Position numbers and translations under genes: made by a program. Below, piece by piece: positions 1 through 7,784 of a stretch of DNA of 7,784 nt. The notes beneath the pieces are model-generated. The model was not told the origin of the DNA and ran no database searches. It was given only the letters and a program-made list of their open reading frames with translations. The stretch is from JBIOUF01 sp044866695. GTDB taxonomy: Bacteria > Actinomycetota > Actinomycetes > Propionibacteriales > Nocardioidaceae. The DNA lies in NCBI GenBank assembly GCA_044866695.1, contig JBIOUF010000156.1, forward strand, positions 1 to 7,784, given 5' to 3'. Each line of letters opens with the position of its first letter. The first letter of the stretch is position 1.

Positions 1-13
1 CCGGGACGGGAGG

Positions 14-1333
14 TCACCAACCTTCGAGACCCAGCTGCTGCGCCTGCTTCTCGACGTCCTCGTCGTAGAGCTCGGCGCCCTTCTTGGCAGGTGTGATGCC
101 GGAGCCGACCTCGACCGTGATCTGCTCCAGCGCCGGCCCCTTGATCGGGGAGAGGAACTCCAGCGCCGGGGACGCGGCGCCCTTGTCGGTGTAGGCCGCG
201 ACGTCCTTGACTACCCGGGGCACGTCGGCCGGGAGCTCGCAGGTGGTCATCGCGAAGGGCCCACCCGGCGGGCTGACGGCCGTATACGCCGCGCAGCCGT
301 CCGGAGACGCCATGAACGCGTCGAACTTCTTGGCGGCCTCCAGCTTGTCGCCCTTGGTGGTGTTGGGGATGTACAGCCCTGAAGGCAGCCAGACAGTGGC
401 GCCGGCCTGGCTCGCGTCGCTGCCGGGGATGGCGAAGAAGCCGACGTCGTCGATCTTGTCGCCGGCCACGGCGACCAGCGCGTTGGTGGCGAAGGTGATC
501 ATCGGGTACTGCGCGGCGTCGCCGTTGGCGACCGCGGTCAGTCCGTCGTTGAGCTTCGCCGACGCGAAGTCCTCGTTGAGATAGCCGTTCTTGTTGACCT
601 GCTCCAGGTGCTCGAACCCTGCCAGCGCGGCCGGGGTCGTCGCGAACTTGGCCTTGTTGGCGGTGTAGTCCTCGGCGAAGCTCGGCTCGGCCGCGGCCAC
701 GTTGTGGAAGTCGGCGAGTACGAAGACCTGCGAGGTCCAGGTCTCGCCGTAGCTCTGTTCCACCGCAGTGGTCCCGTCGGCCTTGATCTTGTCGCTGTTG
801 GCGATGAACTCGTCCCAGGTGGTGGGGACCTTCAGGCCGAGCTTGTCGTAGACGGGGATGTTGTAGAAGATGCCGCCACCGGTGATGTTGCCCCATGGGG
901 CGCCGTAGACGTCGTCTCCCGCGGAGACTACGGGCTTGTAGGTCTCGTCGAGGTCGCCCACCCAGGACTCGTCGGTCAGCGGGGTGAGGTTCTTCGTCGG
1001 GCTGATCGCCTGGAAGAGCGACCCGGAGTTGTACTCGAAGACGTCGGCCATGTCGCCGGTGGACAGCCGGGTCTTCACCAGGTTGTCGCCCTCGCCGCCG
1101 CCGGGCCGGGTGTCGAGCGTGACCGTGATGTCGGGGTTGGCCTTCTCGAACGCCTTGATCACGGCCTCGGCGGTATCGACGTTCGCCGGGTCGTTGTTGG
1201 TCAGGAACGTGATCTCGGTCTTGCCCCCGGAGTCGTCGCTGCCCCCGATCGACCCGGCGCTGCAGGCGGACAAGGCCAGGGCGCCGACCGCGAGGGCGGC
1301 CGGCAGGGCAGGTCGTGAGGGACCGAACCTCAT
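14..1333 (-). CDS. Sugar ABC transporter substrate-binding lipoprotein (family 1, CUT1 type)
   Basis: This 439-residue protein is predicted to bind a sugar outside the membrane and deliver it to a CUT1-type ABC permease. The N-terminus is a lipoprotein signal: basic residues, a hydrophobic stretch at about 9-21, and the lipobox L-S-A-C with the lipidated Cys at 24, followed by a Gly/Ser/Asp linker. The mature part opens with KTEITFLTNNDP and continues with AVIKAFEKANPDITV, the usual start of family 1 solute-binding proteins; PTTWDEF near the middle is also typical. Length is normal for the family. The ATG at 1333 is chosen because GGAGG lies 6 nt upstream and the signal peptide begins there. 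An in-frame ATG at 1441 would add 36 non-signal residues and run through operator-like DNA. Permease genes would be expected beyond the left edge. The ligand cannot be named from sequence; an oligosaccharide or glycoside is likely from the class and the rhamnosidase nearby. Confidence 0.93.
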   Translation of the reverse strand: MRFGPSRPALPAALAVGALALSACSAGSIGGSDDSGGKTEITFLTNNDPANVDTAEAVIKAFEKANPDITVTLDTRPGGGEGDNLVKTRLSTGDMADVFEYNSGSLFQAISPTKNLTPLTDESWVGDLDETYKPVVSAGDDVYGAPWGNITGGGIFYNIPVYDKLGLKVPTTWDEFIANSDKIKADGTTAVEQSYGETWTSQVFVLADFHNVAAAEPSFAEDYTANKAKFATTPAALAGFEHLEQVNKNGYLNEDFASAKLNDGLTAVANGDAAQYPMITFATNALVAVAGDKIDDVGFFAIPGSDASQAGATVWLPSGLYIPNTTKGDKLEAAKKFDAFMASPDGCAAYTAVSPPGGPFAMTTCELPADVPRVVKDVAAYTDKGAASPALEFLSPIKGPALEQITVEVGSGITPAKKGAELYDEDVEKQAQQLGLEGW

Positions 1334-1407
1334 GGGAAACCTCCAGGGAGTGGACCGCCGGTGTGGCGGTCGCGACGGGTGAGACGACGAAGCATCGGCT
1401 GATGGGT

Positions 1408-1423
1408 TGTAGACCGTTCTCCA
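1408..1423. promoter_or_regulatory. LacI-type operator, set 1, site A
   Basis: The 16-bp imperfect palindrome TGTAGACCGTTCTCCA has half-sites TGTAGA and TGGAGA (read on the opposite strand) around a central CG step, the usual design of LacI-family operators. It is nearly identical to site C read in reverse. It lies about 75 bp upstream of the binding-protein start, probably in the leader of that gene. Assignment to LacI-1 is inferred from position. Confidence 0.72.
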
Positions 1424-1439
1424 CCGTGTAACGGGCATC

Positions 1440-1469
1440 ACTGTAGAGCGGTCTACGGGGCCAGCGCAA
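1440..1469 (-). promoter_or_regulatory. Candidate promoter of the binding-protein gene
   Basis: Read leftward, TTGCGC (1469-1464) and TACAGT (1445-1440) are separated by 18 bp, giving a weak sigma-70-like pair. Set 1 operator site B overlaps the -10 element, which would allow direct repression. The match is poor at -35, and the leader would be about 100 nt, so this is tentative. Confidence 0.3.
1442..1457. promoter_or_regulatory. LacI-type operator, set 1, site B
   Basis: TGTAGAGCGGTCTACG is the most symmetric of the three set 1 sites. The half-sites are TGTAGA and CGTAGA around a central CG. Its centre is 34 bp from site A and 80 bp from site C. It overlaps the candidate -10 of the leftward promoter. 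Confidence 0.75.
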
Positions 1470-1477
1470 GACCTCCT

Positions 1478-1489
1478 TGCAACGTTTCA
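1478..1489. promoter_or_regulatory. LacI-type operator, set 2, site D
   Basis: TGCAACGTTTCA is a 12-bp palindrome with one mismatched pair and a central CG, close to the TGAAACGTTTCA pattern common among LacI-family operators. It differs clearly from set 1 and matches the sites at 3621-3632 and 6429-6440. It lies between set 1 sites B and C. The likely binder is LacI-2, by inference. Confidence 0.6.
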
Positions 1490-1521
1490 GATCCAAGTTC
1501 CGAGACTTAGGTCACGTCGTG

Positions 1522-1537
1522 TGGAGAACGATCTACA
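1522..1537. promoter_or_regulatory. LacI-type operator, set 1, site C
   Basis: TGGAGAACGATCTACA is site A in reverse orientation with one changed base in the 16-bp core and one at the outer edge context; the shared string is GTGGAGAACGRTCTACA. It ends 15 bp before the ATG of LacI-1 and overlaps a -10-like hexamer, so it is well placed for autorepression. Confidence 0.72.
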
Positions 1538-1539
1538 CT
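1534..1539 (+). promoter_or_regulatory. Possible -10 element of the LacI-1 gene
   Basis: TACACT (4 of 6 matches to TATAAT) overlaps operator C. No convincing -35 hexamer sits 17-18 bp upstream. Initiation 6-8 bp downstream would put +1 at or next to the GTG at 1547, so the transcript could be leaderless or nearly so. Weak evidence. Confidence 0.25.
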
Positions 1540-1552
1540 GCGAGGTGTGCCG

Positions 1553-2566
<1,014 letters not shown>

Positions 2567-2581
<15 letters not shown>

Positions 2582-3586
2582 CGTCGAGGCGCGCACCACG
2601 AGCTCGGGGTCGAACTGCACGTGCTCGTGGGTGTGCTCGCCCGCGCTCGCCGACTCGGCGAGGACCAGCCGGGCGGCGGCCGCGCCGATCGCGATGCGAG
2701 GCTGGCTCACCGACGTGAGCGGCACGGCGGCGGCGGCGGCGAAGTCGATGTCGTCGTAGCCGACGATCGACAGGTCCGCGGGAACCCGCATGCCGGCCTG
2801 GGTGAGGTGCTGCAGCAGGCCCAGGGCGATCAGGTCGTTGGCACAGGCGACGGCGGTGGGACGGCGCGCCGCGGGCAGGCCGAGCAGCCGTTCCCCGGCT
2901 CGCCGCCCCTCGGCGACCGTGAGCGCGTCGGTCTCGAGGAACACCAGGTCGCCGGCCCCGGCGGCGGCCAGGGCGCGCTCCGCCCCGGTCCTGCGGTCCC
3001 GCACCTGCACGATGGCCAGCGGGCCGCCCACGAACCCGACCCGGCGGTGACCGAGCTCCAGGAGGTGTGTCACGGCGAGCGCTCCTCCGGCCTCGTCGTC
3101 GACGCCGACGCTGCACCAGTCCCGCTCGGAGTAGTCGGGCATCCGGTCCACTAGCACGAGCGGGATGCCGAGCTCGGGCACCTTGCGCAGGCGCGGGTTG
3201 GCGTAGTCCACCGCTGTCACGCAGATGCCGCGCACCCGGAGCTCCACGAGCTGCTGGAGGTACTCGTCCTCCCGCGCGGCGTCCTGGTCGCTGCTGCACA
3301 GGAACACCCCGAGCCCCTCCGCGCGCGCGACCTGCTCCAGCCCGCGGGCGACGTCGGTGAAGAACGGGTTGGAGATGTCCAGCACGAGGTAGGCGAGCAG
3401 GCGGCTCACCCCCTCGCGCAGCTGCCGCGCGGACGCGTTGCGGACGAAGCCCAGCTCGTCGATCGCCCGCTCCACCTTGTGCCGGGTCGCCGGACGGACC
3501 GTGTCGGGGCGGTTCAGCACGTTGGACACCGTGCCGAGCGAGACGCCGGCGCGGGCTGCGACGTCCTTGACGCTGGGCCGGGGCAT
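2567..3586 (-). CDS. LacI-family transcriptional regulator (LacI-2)
   Basis: This is a 339-residue regulator, full length for the family. The helix-turn-helix spans about 4-26 (SVKDVAARAGVS then LGTVSNVLNRP), with L17, G18 and N22 as specificity residues, different from those of LacI-1. The hinge is at about 49-57 (RNASARQLR, L56). The sensor domain shows ISNPFFTDVARGLE, LLELGHRRVGFVGG, ACANDLIALGLL and LSIVGYDDIDFAA, all standard in this family. The start at 3586 has AAGGGG 9 nt upstream and places the HTH at the extreme N-terminus; an in-frame ATG at 3625 would add 13 unrelated residues and cover the operator. It is divergent from the alpha-L-rhamnosidase gene, which suggests it senses rhamnose, a rhamnoside or a breakdown product. 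Set 2 operators upstream of it and of the ABC ATPase suggest a local regulon with autoregulation. Confidence 0.94.
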
Positions 3587-3620
3587 CTGTGCTGTCCCCT
3601 TCCTGGGCTGGGGAGCATCA

Positions 3621-3632
3621 TGCAACGATTCA
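3621..3632. promoter_or_regulatory. LacI-type operator, set 2, site E
   Basis: TGCAACGATTCA shares 11 of 12 bases with site D, though its own symmetry is weaker (four of six pairs). It lies 35 bp upstream of the LacI-2 start and about 190 bp upstream of the rhamnosidase start, in the 233-bp divergent region. The rest of that region is GC-rich, with a 9-bp direct repeat CGCGCCGGC (3739-3747 and 3755-3763) and no clear promoter for the rhamnosidase. Confidence 0.5.
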
Positions 3633-3637
3633 GGATA
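3632..3637 (-). promoter_or_regulatory. Possible -10 element of the LacI-2 gene
   Basis: Read leftward the hexamer is TATCCT (TAnnnT type), touching operator E, so initiation would fall within or beside the operator. I found no good -35 hexamer at the right distance. The geometry resembles that of the better promoter at 6388-6416. Confidence 0.25.
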
Positions 3638-3819
3638 CGGTCAGGCTTCGGTTGCAGTCGCAGCGGCGTGTCGGCTGCCGCCGGCTGGGGAGGCCGGCCC
3701 GTGAGCAGCACTCCAGTGGGTGAGGCTCGGGACCCGGCCGCGCCGGCAGGTCACCGCGCCGGCGCCCAGCGTGCGGGGCCGCCGGTGGGTGGCGACCTGC
3801 TCAAGGACAGGAGGCCGAC

Positions 3820-6318
3820 GTGGTGATCAACAGCTCGGCGCCAGAAGTGCGTTGGCCCTTGCGCTGGTTGGGCCAGTGGATTGCTCCGGAGCCACGGCCG
3901 GAGTCTGATGCGCCGGCTGCGGCGCTGGGCGGAGCGTCCGTGGAGGGGCGGTTCTCGCGGTCGATGTTCCGCCGGTCGGTGGAGCTGGCGGACGTGCCGG
4001 TCAGTGTGCCGGCGCGGGTCAGCGCCGACTCGAGGTACGTGCTGTGGGTCAACGGCCAGGAGGTGGGACGGGGTCCCGCTCGGTCCCAGCCGAGCCGGCA
4101 GCGGTTCGACGAGTTCGAGCTTGCCCCGTTCCTGCGTGTCGGTGGAAACGTTGTGGCTGCGCTGGTGACCTACTACGGCAAGGCCACCTCGTTCTGGCAG
4201 CCGGCGCCCGCCGGTTCCTCCCCGGACGCGTCCCTGGTGTTCGAGGCACAGCTGTGCGCCGAGGCGCTGGTGTCGGGCGATGGTTGGCGCGCGCACCGTT
4301 CAGCTGCCTGGTTCCTGCCCTCCGACGCCGGCGGCCCGTTGGAGGGGGTTCCAGTCGAGATCTGTGACGCCCGCGAGCTTCCGCGAGGCTGGCTGGAGAC
4401 CGGCTTCGACGACTCGGCGTGGTCGGGAGCGGTGGTCATCGCGACGTCTCATGTCGGGGGGCTGGCGCAGACGCGCCCACCGACGTACCCGTTCGGGCGG
4501 CTGCTGCCGCGGGGGATGTCTCATCAGGTCGGCAAGCGGGTCGGCCCGGCGCGGATCGTGGACTGCTCGAGTCAACCCGCTCCGGAGTGGACCAGTGACC
4601 ATCCTGTGACGCGCGTGAAGCAGGTGCTGGGAGCGGGTTCGGTTCGCGACGCAGCGGGCGCCCTGCCGACGAGCTTTCGGGTTGGCCCAGGTCGGGTTGA
4701 GCACGTCGCGGTGGACTTCGGCCGGATCGTGGCCGGATTTGTTGAGCTGGACATATCGGCGCCGGCGGGGACGACCGTGGAGCTGCACTACCGGGAGCGC
4801 GCGTTCTCCCCTGAGGTGGCCGCCGCGGGCTCGGACCCGGCGACTGGTGCGCGGTTCATAGCGGCCGGCGGGGAGAGCAGGTTCACCTCCTTCGAGCTCA
4901 ACGGTCTGCGCTACATCCACGTCGTGGTGCACAGCAGTCACGAGGCGTTGGTGACCCTGTCGCGGTTGGAGGTGCGGGAGCACCTCTACCCGCGCTCTGG
5001 CGGAGCCTACTTCCGCAGTGACGATCCCGGGATCGACGCGCTGTACCGGGCGGGGGTCCGGACGGTGCAGCTGAACTCGCTGGACGCCTACACGGACTGC
5101 CCGACCAGGGAGCAGCGGGCGTGGGTGGGTGACGCAGTGGTGCATCAGCTGGTGGACCTGGTCACCAACGAGGACTGGGGTCTGGCCCGCAACTTCTTGG
5201 AGCTGGGTGACTCACCGCGGCCGGACGGGATCCTGCCGATGGTCGTGGTCGGTGGGGTCGAGGCCGGCGGTGGGCTGACCATCCCAGACTGGTCGCTGAG
5301 CTGGACCCACGGGGTGTACGTGCAGTACTGGCACGCGGGCGACCTGGACCAGGTCCGTCGACATCTGCCGACGTTCGAGCGGGTCCTGCGCTGGTACTGC
5401 TTGTACGTCGACGGGCGCGGGACGGTCGCAGAGGTGCCCGAATGGAACCTGGTCGACTGGTCCAGCGTCTTCCTGACCGGTCGAAGCTCGGTGCTCACCG
5501 GGCTGTGGGCGCGCAGCCTCGCCGAGTACGCCGAGCTTGCCGCCGCCGTCGGCAACGCGGGCTCCGCCGACTGGGCGCGGCAGCGGTACGACGAGGCGGC
5601 GGTGGGCTTCGAGGACTTCTGGGACGCCTCTCGCGGGCTGTACGTCGACCACATCCTCGACGGCGAGCGCCGGCCCGCTGCGTCGCAGGCTGCCCAGGCC
5701 ACGGCCATCATCTCCGGTCTGGCACCCCGAGACCGTTGGGCATCCATCGTGGAGGCCATGACCGACTCCTCGCGCTTGGTGGTGCGATCCTGGATCGGTG
5801 ACGAGCAGCACGGCACCTACGACCTCCAGAAGATGGTCGAGCAGGCCCGCGGCATCCAGCGCGTCGACTGGGACGCCGAGCACGAGATCGTCCTGGCCGA
5901 GCCCTTCTTCAGCTACGCCGTGCACGACGCGGTCGCCAAGGCTGGACGAGCCGAGCTGCTGGTCGACCTGGTGCGCCGTTGGGACCAGTTCCTGGCCGAC
6001 GGCTACGACACGTTCGCCGAGTGCTGGGGGTGGGGCACCCCTGTGCACGGTTGGAGCAGCACGCCCACCCGCGACCTCGTCGCCTATGTCCTCGGCATCA
6101 CGCCGGACCAGCCCGGCTACTCCCGGGTGCGCGTCGCGCCGCGGCCCGGCCGGCTGCGGGAGATCGCCGGCGCAGTGCCGACCCCCCACGGACTGGTCGA
6201 GGTCAGCGTCACCGGCGCTGACGCACACATCCGCAGCCCCGTGCCGGTTCACGTGGTCACCCTGGACGGGTCGGAGACCCAGCTTCCTGCAGGCGAGCAC
6301 AAGGTGACCGTGCGCTGA
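3820..6318 (+). CDS. GH78-type alpha-L-rhamnosidase, predicted cytoplasmic
   Basis: This 832-residue enzyme is predicted to hydrolyse terminal alpha-L-rhamnose from glycosides with inversion of configuration. An N-terminal beta-sandwich region holds SADSRYVLWVNGQEVGRGPA (about 69-88), typical of bacterial rhamnosidases. A second beta domain follows, with VDFGRIVAGFVELDI at about 298-312. The (alpha/alpha)6 catalytic domain covers roughly 395-750, and a C-terminal beta domain ends the protein. The catalytic segment D426-C-P-T-R-E431-Q-R-A-W-V-G-D438 keeps the D-x4-E-x6-D spacing known from Bacillus RhaB. E734 in TFAECWG, followed by H743-G-W-S, fits the distal catalytic glutamate region. There is no signal peptide or membrane segment, so the substrate must be imported. 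AGGAGG (3809-3814) serves either GTG 3820 (5 nt) or GTG 3823 (8 nt); 3823 has the better spacing. Natural substrate unknown; other GH78-like activities remain possible. Confidence 0.9.
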   Translation: MVINSSAPEVRWPLRWLGQWIAPEPRPESDAPAAALGGASVEGRFSRSMFRRSVELADVPVSVPARVSADSRYVLWVNGQEVGRGPARSQPSRQRFDEFELAPFLRVGGNVVAALVTYYGKATSFWQPAPAGSSPDASLVFEAQLCAEALVSGDGWRAHRSAAWFLPSDAGGPLEGVPVEICDARELPRGWLETGFDDSAWSGAVVIATSHVGGLAQTRPPTYPFGRLLPRGMSHQVGKRVGPARIVDCSSQPAPEWTSDHPVTRVKQVLGAGSVRDAAGALPTSFRVGPGRVEHVAVDFGRIVAGFVELDISAPAGTTVELHYRERAFSPEVAAAGSDPATGARFIAAGGESRFTSFELNGLRYIHVVVHSSHEALVTLSRLEVREHLYPRSGGAYFRSDDPGIDALYRAGVRTVQLNSLDAYTDCPTREQRAWVGDAVVHQLVDLVTNEDWGLARNFLELGDSPRPDGILPMVVVGGVEAGGGLTIPDWSLSWTHGVYVQYWHAGDLDQVRRHLPTFERVLRWYCLYVDGRGTVAEVPEWNLVDWSSVFLTGRSSVLTGLWARSLAEYAELAAAVGNAGSADWARQRYDEAAVGFEDFWDASRGLYVDHILDGERRPAASQAAQATAIISGLAPRDRWASIVEAMTDSSRLVVRSWIGDEQHGTYDLQKMVEQARGIQRVDWDAEHEIVLAEPFFSYAVHDAVAKAGRAELLVDLVRRWDQFLADGYDTFAECWGWGTPVHGWSSTPTRDLVAYVLGITPDQPGYSRVRVAPRPGRLREIAGAVPTPHGLVEVSVTGADAHIRSPVPVHVVTLDGSETQLPAGEHKVTVR

Positions 6319-6356
6319 CCGAGGCCCGGCTGCCGTGTCCAACCCTGACGGGACCA

Positions 6357-6372
6357 GGCCCAGGGGTGGGCC
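6357..6372 (+). terminator. Short GC hairpin after the rhamnosidase gene
   Basis: GGCCCA and TGGGCC form a perfect 6-bp stem around a GGGG loop, 38 bp after the rhamnosidase stop and 15 bp before the next promoter. There is no run of T after it, so termination is uncertain. It may only reduce read-through. Confidence 0.3.
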
Positions 6373-6387
6373 CGCCGACCCAGAGGG

Positions 6388-6416
6388 TTGACACGTAGCG
6401 ATGGTCACAGTAACTT
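6388..6416 (+). promoter_or_regulatory. Sigma-70-type promoter of the ABC ATPase gene
   Basis: A perfect TTGACA (6388-6393) is followed after exactly 17 bp by TAACTT (6411-6416, TAnnnT). This is the best promoter match in the window and sits in an AT-richer patch between two genes. The expected +1 is about 6423, giving a leader of about 35 nt that contains operator F. Confidence 0.68.
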
Positions 6417-6428
6417 CGAGCCATCGAA

Positions 6429-6440
6429 TGAAACCTTTCA
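6429..6440. promoter_or_regulatory. LacI-type operator, set 2, site F
   Basis: TGAAACCTTTCA has five matched base pairs out of six; only the centre (CC instead of CG) breaks symmetry. It begins about 6 bp after the predicted transcription start and 18 bp before the ATPase start codon, a classical blocking position. It matches sites D and E in the pattern TGmAAC-swTTCA. Confidence 0.65.
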
Positions 6441-6457
6441 AGATCCGAAGGTGACCG

Positions 6458-7784
6458 ATGCCCCCCACTGACAGCACCCCGGTGCTGGAGCTTCGCGACG
6501 TCGCGAAGTCCTTCGGCCCGGTGCTCGCGCTGCGGTCGGCCAGCCTGACCGTCCACGCCGGCTCGATCCACGCCCTGGTCGGCGAGAACGGCGCCGGCAA
6601 GTCCACGCTGATCAAGGTCGTCGCCGGCGTCTACCGTCGCGACCGAGGCGAGTTCAGGCTGACCGGCACGGACGCCGACTTCGGCTCCACCGCGGAGTCC
6701 AAGGCGGCGGGGGTGGCGGTGATCTACCAGGAGCCGACGCTCTTCCCGGACCTTTCGGTGACCGAGAACATCTTCATGGGCAGGCAGCCGGTGGGCGCCG
6801 GGCGGCGGATCGACCGCGGCGCGATGTACGCCGAGGCGACCGAGCTGTTCTCACGTCTCGGCGTCCACATCGACCCGCGCCGGCCCGCGGAAGGCCTGTC
6901 GATCGCGGACCAGCAGATCATCGAGATCGCCAAGGCGATCTCGCTGGACGCCAAGCTGCTGATCATGGACGAGCCCACGGCAGCGCTGAGCGGCGTCGAG
7001 GTGGAGCGCCTCTTCACTGTGGCCCGCGGCCTGCGTGACGAGGGCCGGGCGCTGGTGTTCATCTCCCACCGCTTCGACGAGGTCTTCTCGCTCTGCGACA
7101 TGGTCACGGTGATGCGCGACGGTGAGTACATCGCCACCCACGCGGTCGCGGACACCACCGTCGAGGAGATCGTGGCCCAGATGGTCGGCCGCGAGGTCGG
7201 CGACCTGTTCCCCAAGACGCCGACGACGATCGGTGAGCCGGTCCTGGCTGTGTCCGGGCTCACCTCGACGGGCGTCTTCCACGACGTCAGCTTCGAGATC
7301 CGCGCCGGAGAGATCGTCGGCCTGGCCGGCCTCGTCGGCGCCGGACGCAGCGAGATCGCCCGCGCGGTGTTCGGCGTCGACAAGTACGAGTCCGGCTCGG
7401 TGACGCTCAACGGGCGCGATGTCCCGCGAGCCAACCCCCGAGCCGCGATCGCCGCCGGGATCGCCTTCATCCCCGAGGACCGCCGCAAGCAGGGGCTGGT
7501 CACCGAGGCGTCGGTGGCCCGCAACGTGGCCGCGGTGATCCGCACAGGACTGGCCAAGGCCGGCCTGATCACCGCCAGGGCCGAGAACAAGGCCGCCGGA
7601 CCGTGGGCCGGGAGGCTCGAGGTCAAGACCGCCGCGCTGGACATGGACGCGGCCACCATGAGCGGCGGCAACCAGCAGAAGGTGGTCATCGCCAAGTGGC
7701 TGGCCACGAACCCGACGCTGCTGATCATCGACGAGCCGACCCGCGGCATCGACGTCGGCACCAAGGCCGAGGTGCACCGGCTGC
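6458..7784 (+). CDS. Sugar ABC transporter ATP-binding protein, RbsA/RhaT type (3' end outside window)
   Basis: The frame is open from ATG 6458 to the window edge (442 codons); family members are about 500 residues, so the last part is missing. It carries two fused nucleotide-binding domains and would energise a CUT2-class monosaccharide importer at the inner face of the membrane. Domain 1 has Walker A GENGAGKST (42-50), the family's altered signature LSIADQQ (147-153), Walker B LLIMDEPTAAL (167-177) and the H-loop histidine H204. Domain 2 has the degenerate Walker A GLVGAGRSE (291-299), signature SGGNQQK (402-408) and Walker B LLIIDEPTRGID (421-432). This asymmetry is normal for RbsA, XylG, MglA and RhaT proteins. 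GAAGG lies 6 nt before the ATG. The rhamnosidase upstream and set 2 operator F make rhamnose a plausible substrate, but sequence alone does not decide it. Permeases and an RbsB-type binding protein are expected downstream. Confidence 0.93.
   Translation, partial: MPPTDSTPVLELRDVAKSFGPVLALRSASLTVHAGSIHALVGENGAGKSTLIKVVAGVYRRDRGEFRLTGTDADFGSTAESKAAGVAVIYQEPTLFPDLSVTENIFMGRQPVGAGRRIDRGAMYAEATELFSRLGVHIDPRRPAEGLSIADQQIIEIAKAISLDAKLLIMDEPTAALSGVEVERLFTVARGLRDEGRALVFISHRFDEVFSLCDMVTVMRDGEYIATHAVADTTVEEIVAQMVGREVGDLFPKTPTTIGEPVLAVSGLTSTGVFHDVSFEIRAGEIVGLAGLVGAGRSEIARAVFGVDKYESGSVTLNGRDVPRANPRAAIAAGIAFIPEDRRKQGLVTEASVARNVAAVIRTGLAKAGLITARAENKAAGPWAGRLEVKTAALDMDAATMSGGNQQKVVIAKWLATNPTLLIIDEPTRGIDVGTKAEVHRL

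Noticed and set aside
1334..1441. N-terminal extension of the binding protein to ATG 1441
   Set aside because: The added 36 residues are not signal-like, cover operator A, and separate the lipoprotein signal from the N-terminus; ATG 1333 has a good GGAGG.
1471..1478. Perfect Shine-Dalgarno-like AAGGAGGT read leftward, far from the binding-protein start
   Set aside because: The nearest leftward start, TTG, is only 1-2 nt away and ATG/GTG codons are about 29 nt away. No convincing leader peptide; probably chance.
3739..3763. 9-bp direct repeat CGCGCCGGC in the rhamnosidase upstream region
   Set aside because: Low-complexity GC-rich sequence in which such repeats arise by chance; no symmetry or other link to a binding site.
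3820..6318. Shift from G-ending toward C-ending codons (for example GTG to GTC) between the first and last third of the rhamnosidase
   Set aside because: A rough hand count of valine codons shows only a modest change, too small to argue for a chimera without a proper codon-usage calculation.
5212..6615. Long open frame on the minus strand opposite the rhamnosidase and ATPase start (467 codons)
   Set aside because: Its sequence is low in family-like motifs, runs through the promoter region 6388-6416, and lies antisense to two well-supported genes; such shadows are expected at this GC content.
7328..7354. Broken Walker A in the second half of the ABC ATPase
   Set aside because: GLVGAGRSE in place of GxxGxGKS is the normal state of domain 2 in RbsA-type proteins, not a mutation.
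6724..7764. Long minus-strand open frame opposite the ABC ATPase (346 codons)
   Set aside because: Rich in Ser, Arg, Thr and Pro with no recognisable domain; it mirrors the codon bias of the true plus-strand ATPase.

Overview
The window comes from a high-GC genome (about 70% by eye, with strongly G/C-ending codons), most likely an actinobacterium. The lipoprotein-type solute-binding protein, the two LacI-family regulators beside sugar genes, and GTG starts fit this. It is a sugar and glycoside uptake locus with five protein genes, the last cut by the right edge. I see no RNA gene, insertion sequence or CRISPR array.

Layout. A CUT1-type (family 1) sugar-binding lipoprotein is read leftward (14-1333). 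A 219-bp divergent region (1334-1552) separates it from a LacI-family regulator read rightward (1553-2581, here LacI-1). A second LacI-family regulator (LacI-2, 2567-3586) is read leftward, and the two regulator genes overlap tail to tail by 15 bp. A 233-bp divergent region (3587-3819) precedes a GH78-type alpha-L-rhamnosidase with no signal peptide (3820-6318). After 139 bp carrying a strong promoter comes an RbsA/RhaT-type double-domain sugar ABC ATPase (6458 to the window end). That gene lacks a stop codon in the window.

Regulation. The intergenic DNA holds two different sets of LacI-type palindromes. Set 1 (core TGTAGA-nCGn-TCTnCA) occurs three times, only between the binding protein and LacI-1. 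Set 2 (TGmAAC-swTTCA) occurs once in each of the three intergenic regions: beside the binding protein/LacI-1, between LacI-2 and the rhamnosidase, and immediately downstream of the promoter of the ABC ATPase. The simplest reading is that LacI-1 uses set 1 and LacI-2 uses set 2. LacI-2 would then tie the whole locus together, and the binding-protein promoter would answer to both regulators. This assignment is inferred from position and symmetry, not demonstrated.

How it may work together. The CUT1 binding protein would capture an oligosaccharide or glycoside. The cytoplasmic rhamnosidase would release L-rhamnose from an imported rhamnoside, and the CUT2 system starting with the ATPase would import a monosaccharide, plausibly rhamnose. 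The binding protein and the ATPase belong to different transporter classes, so they are probably parts of two transporters rather than partners.
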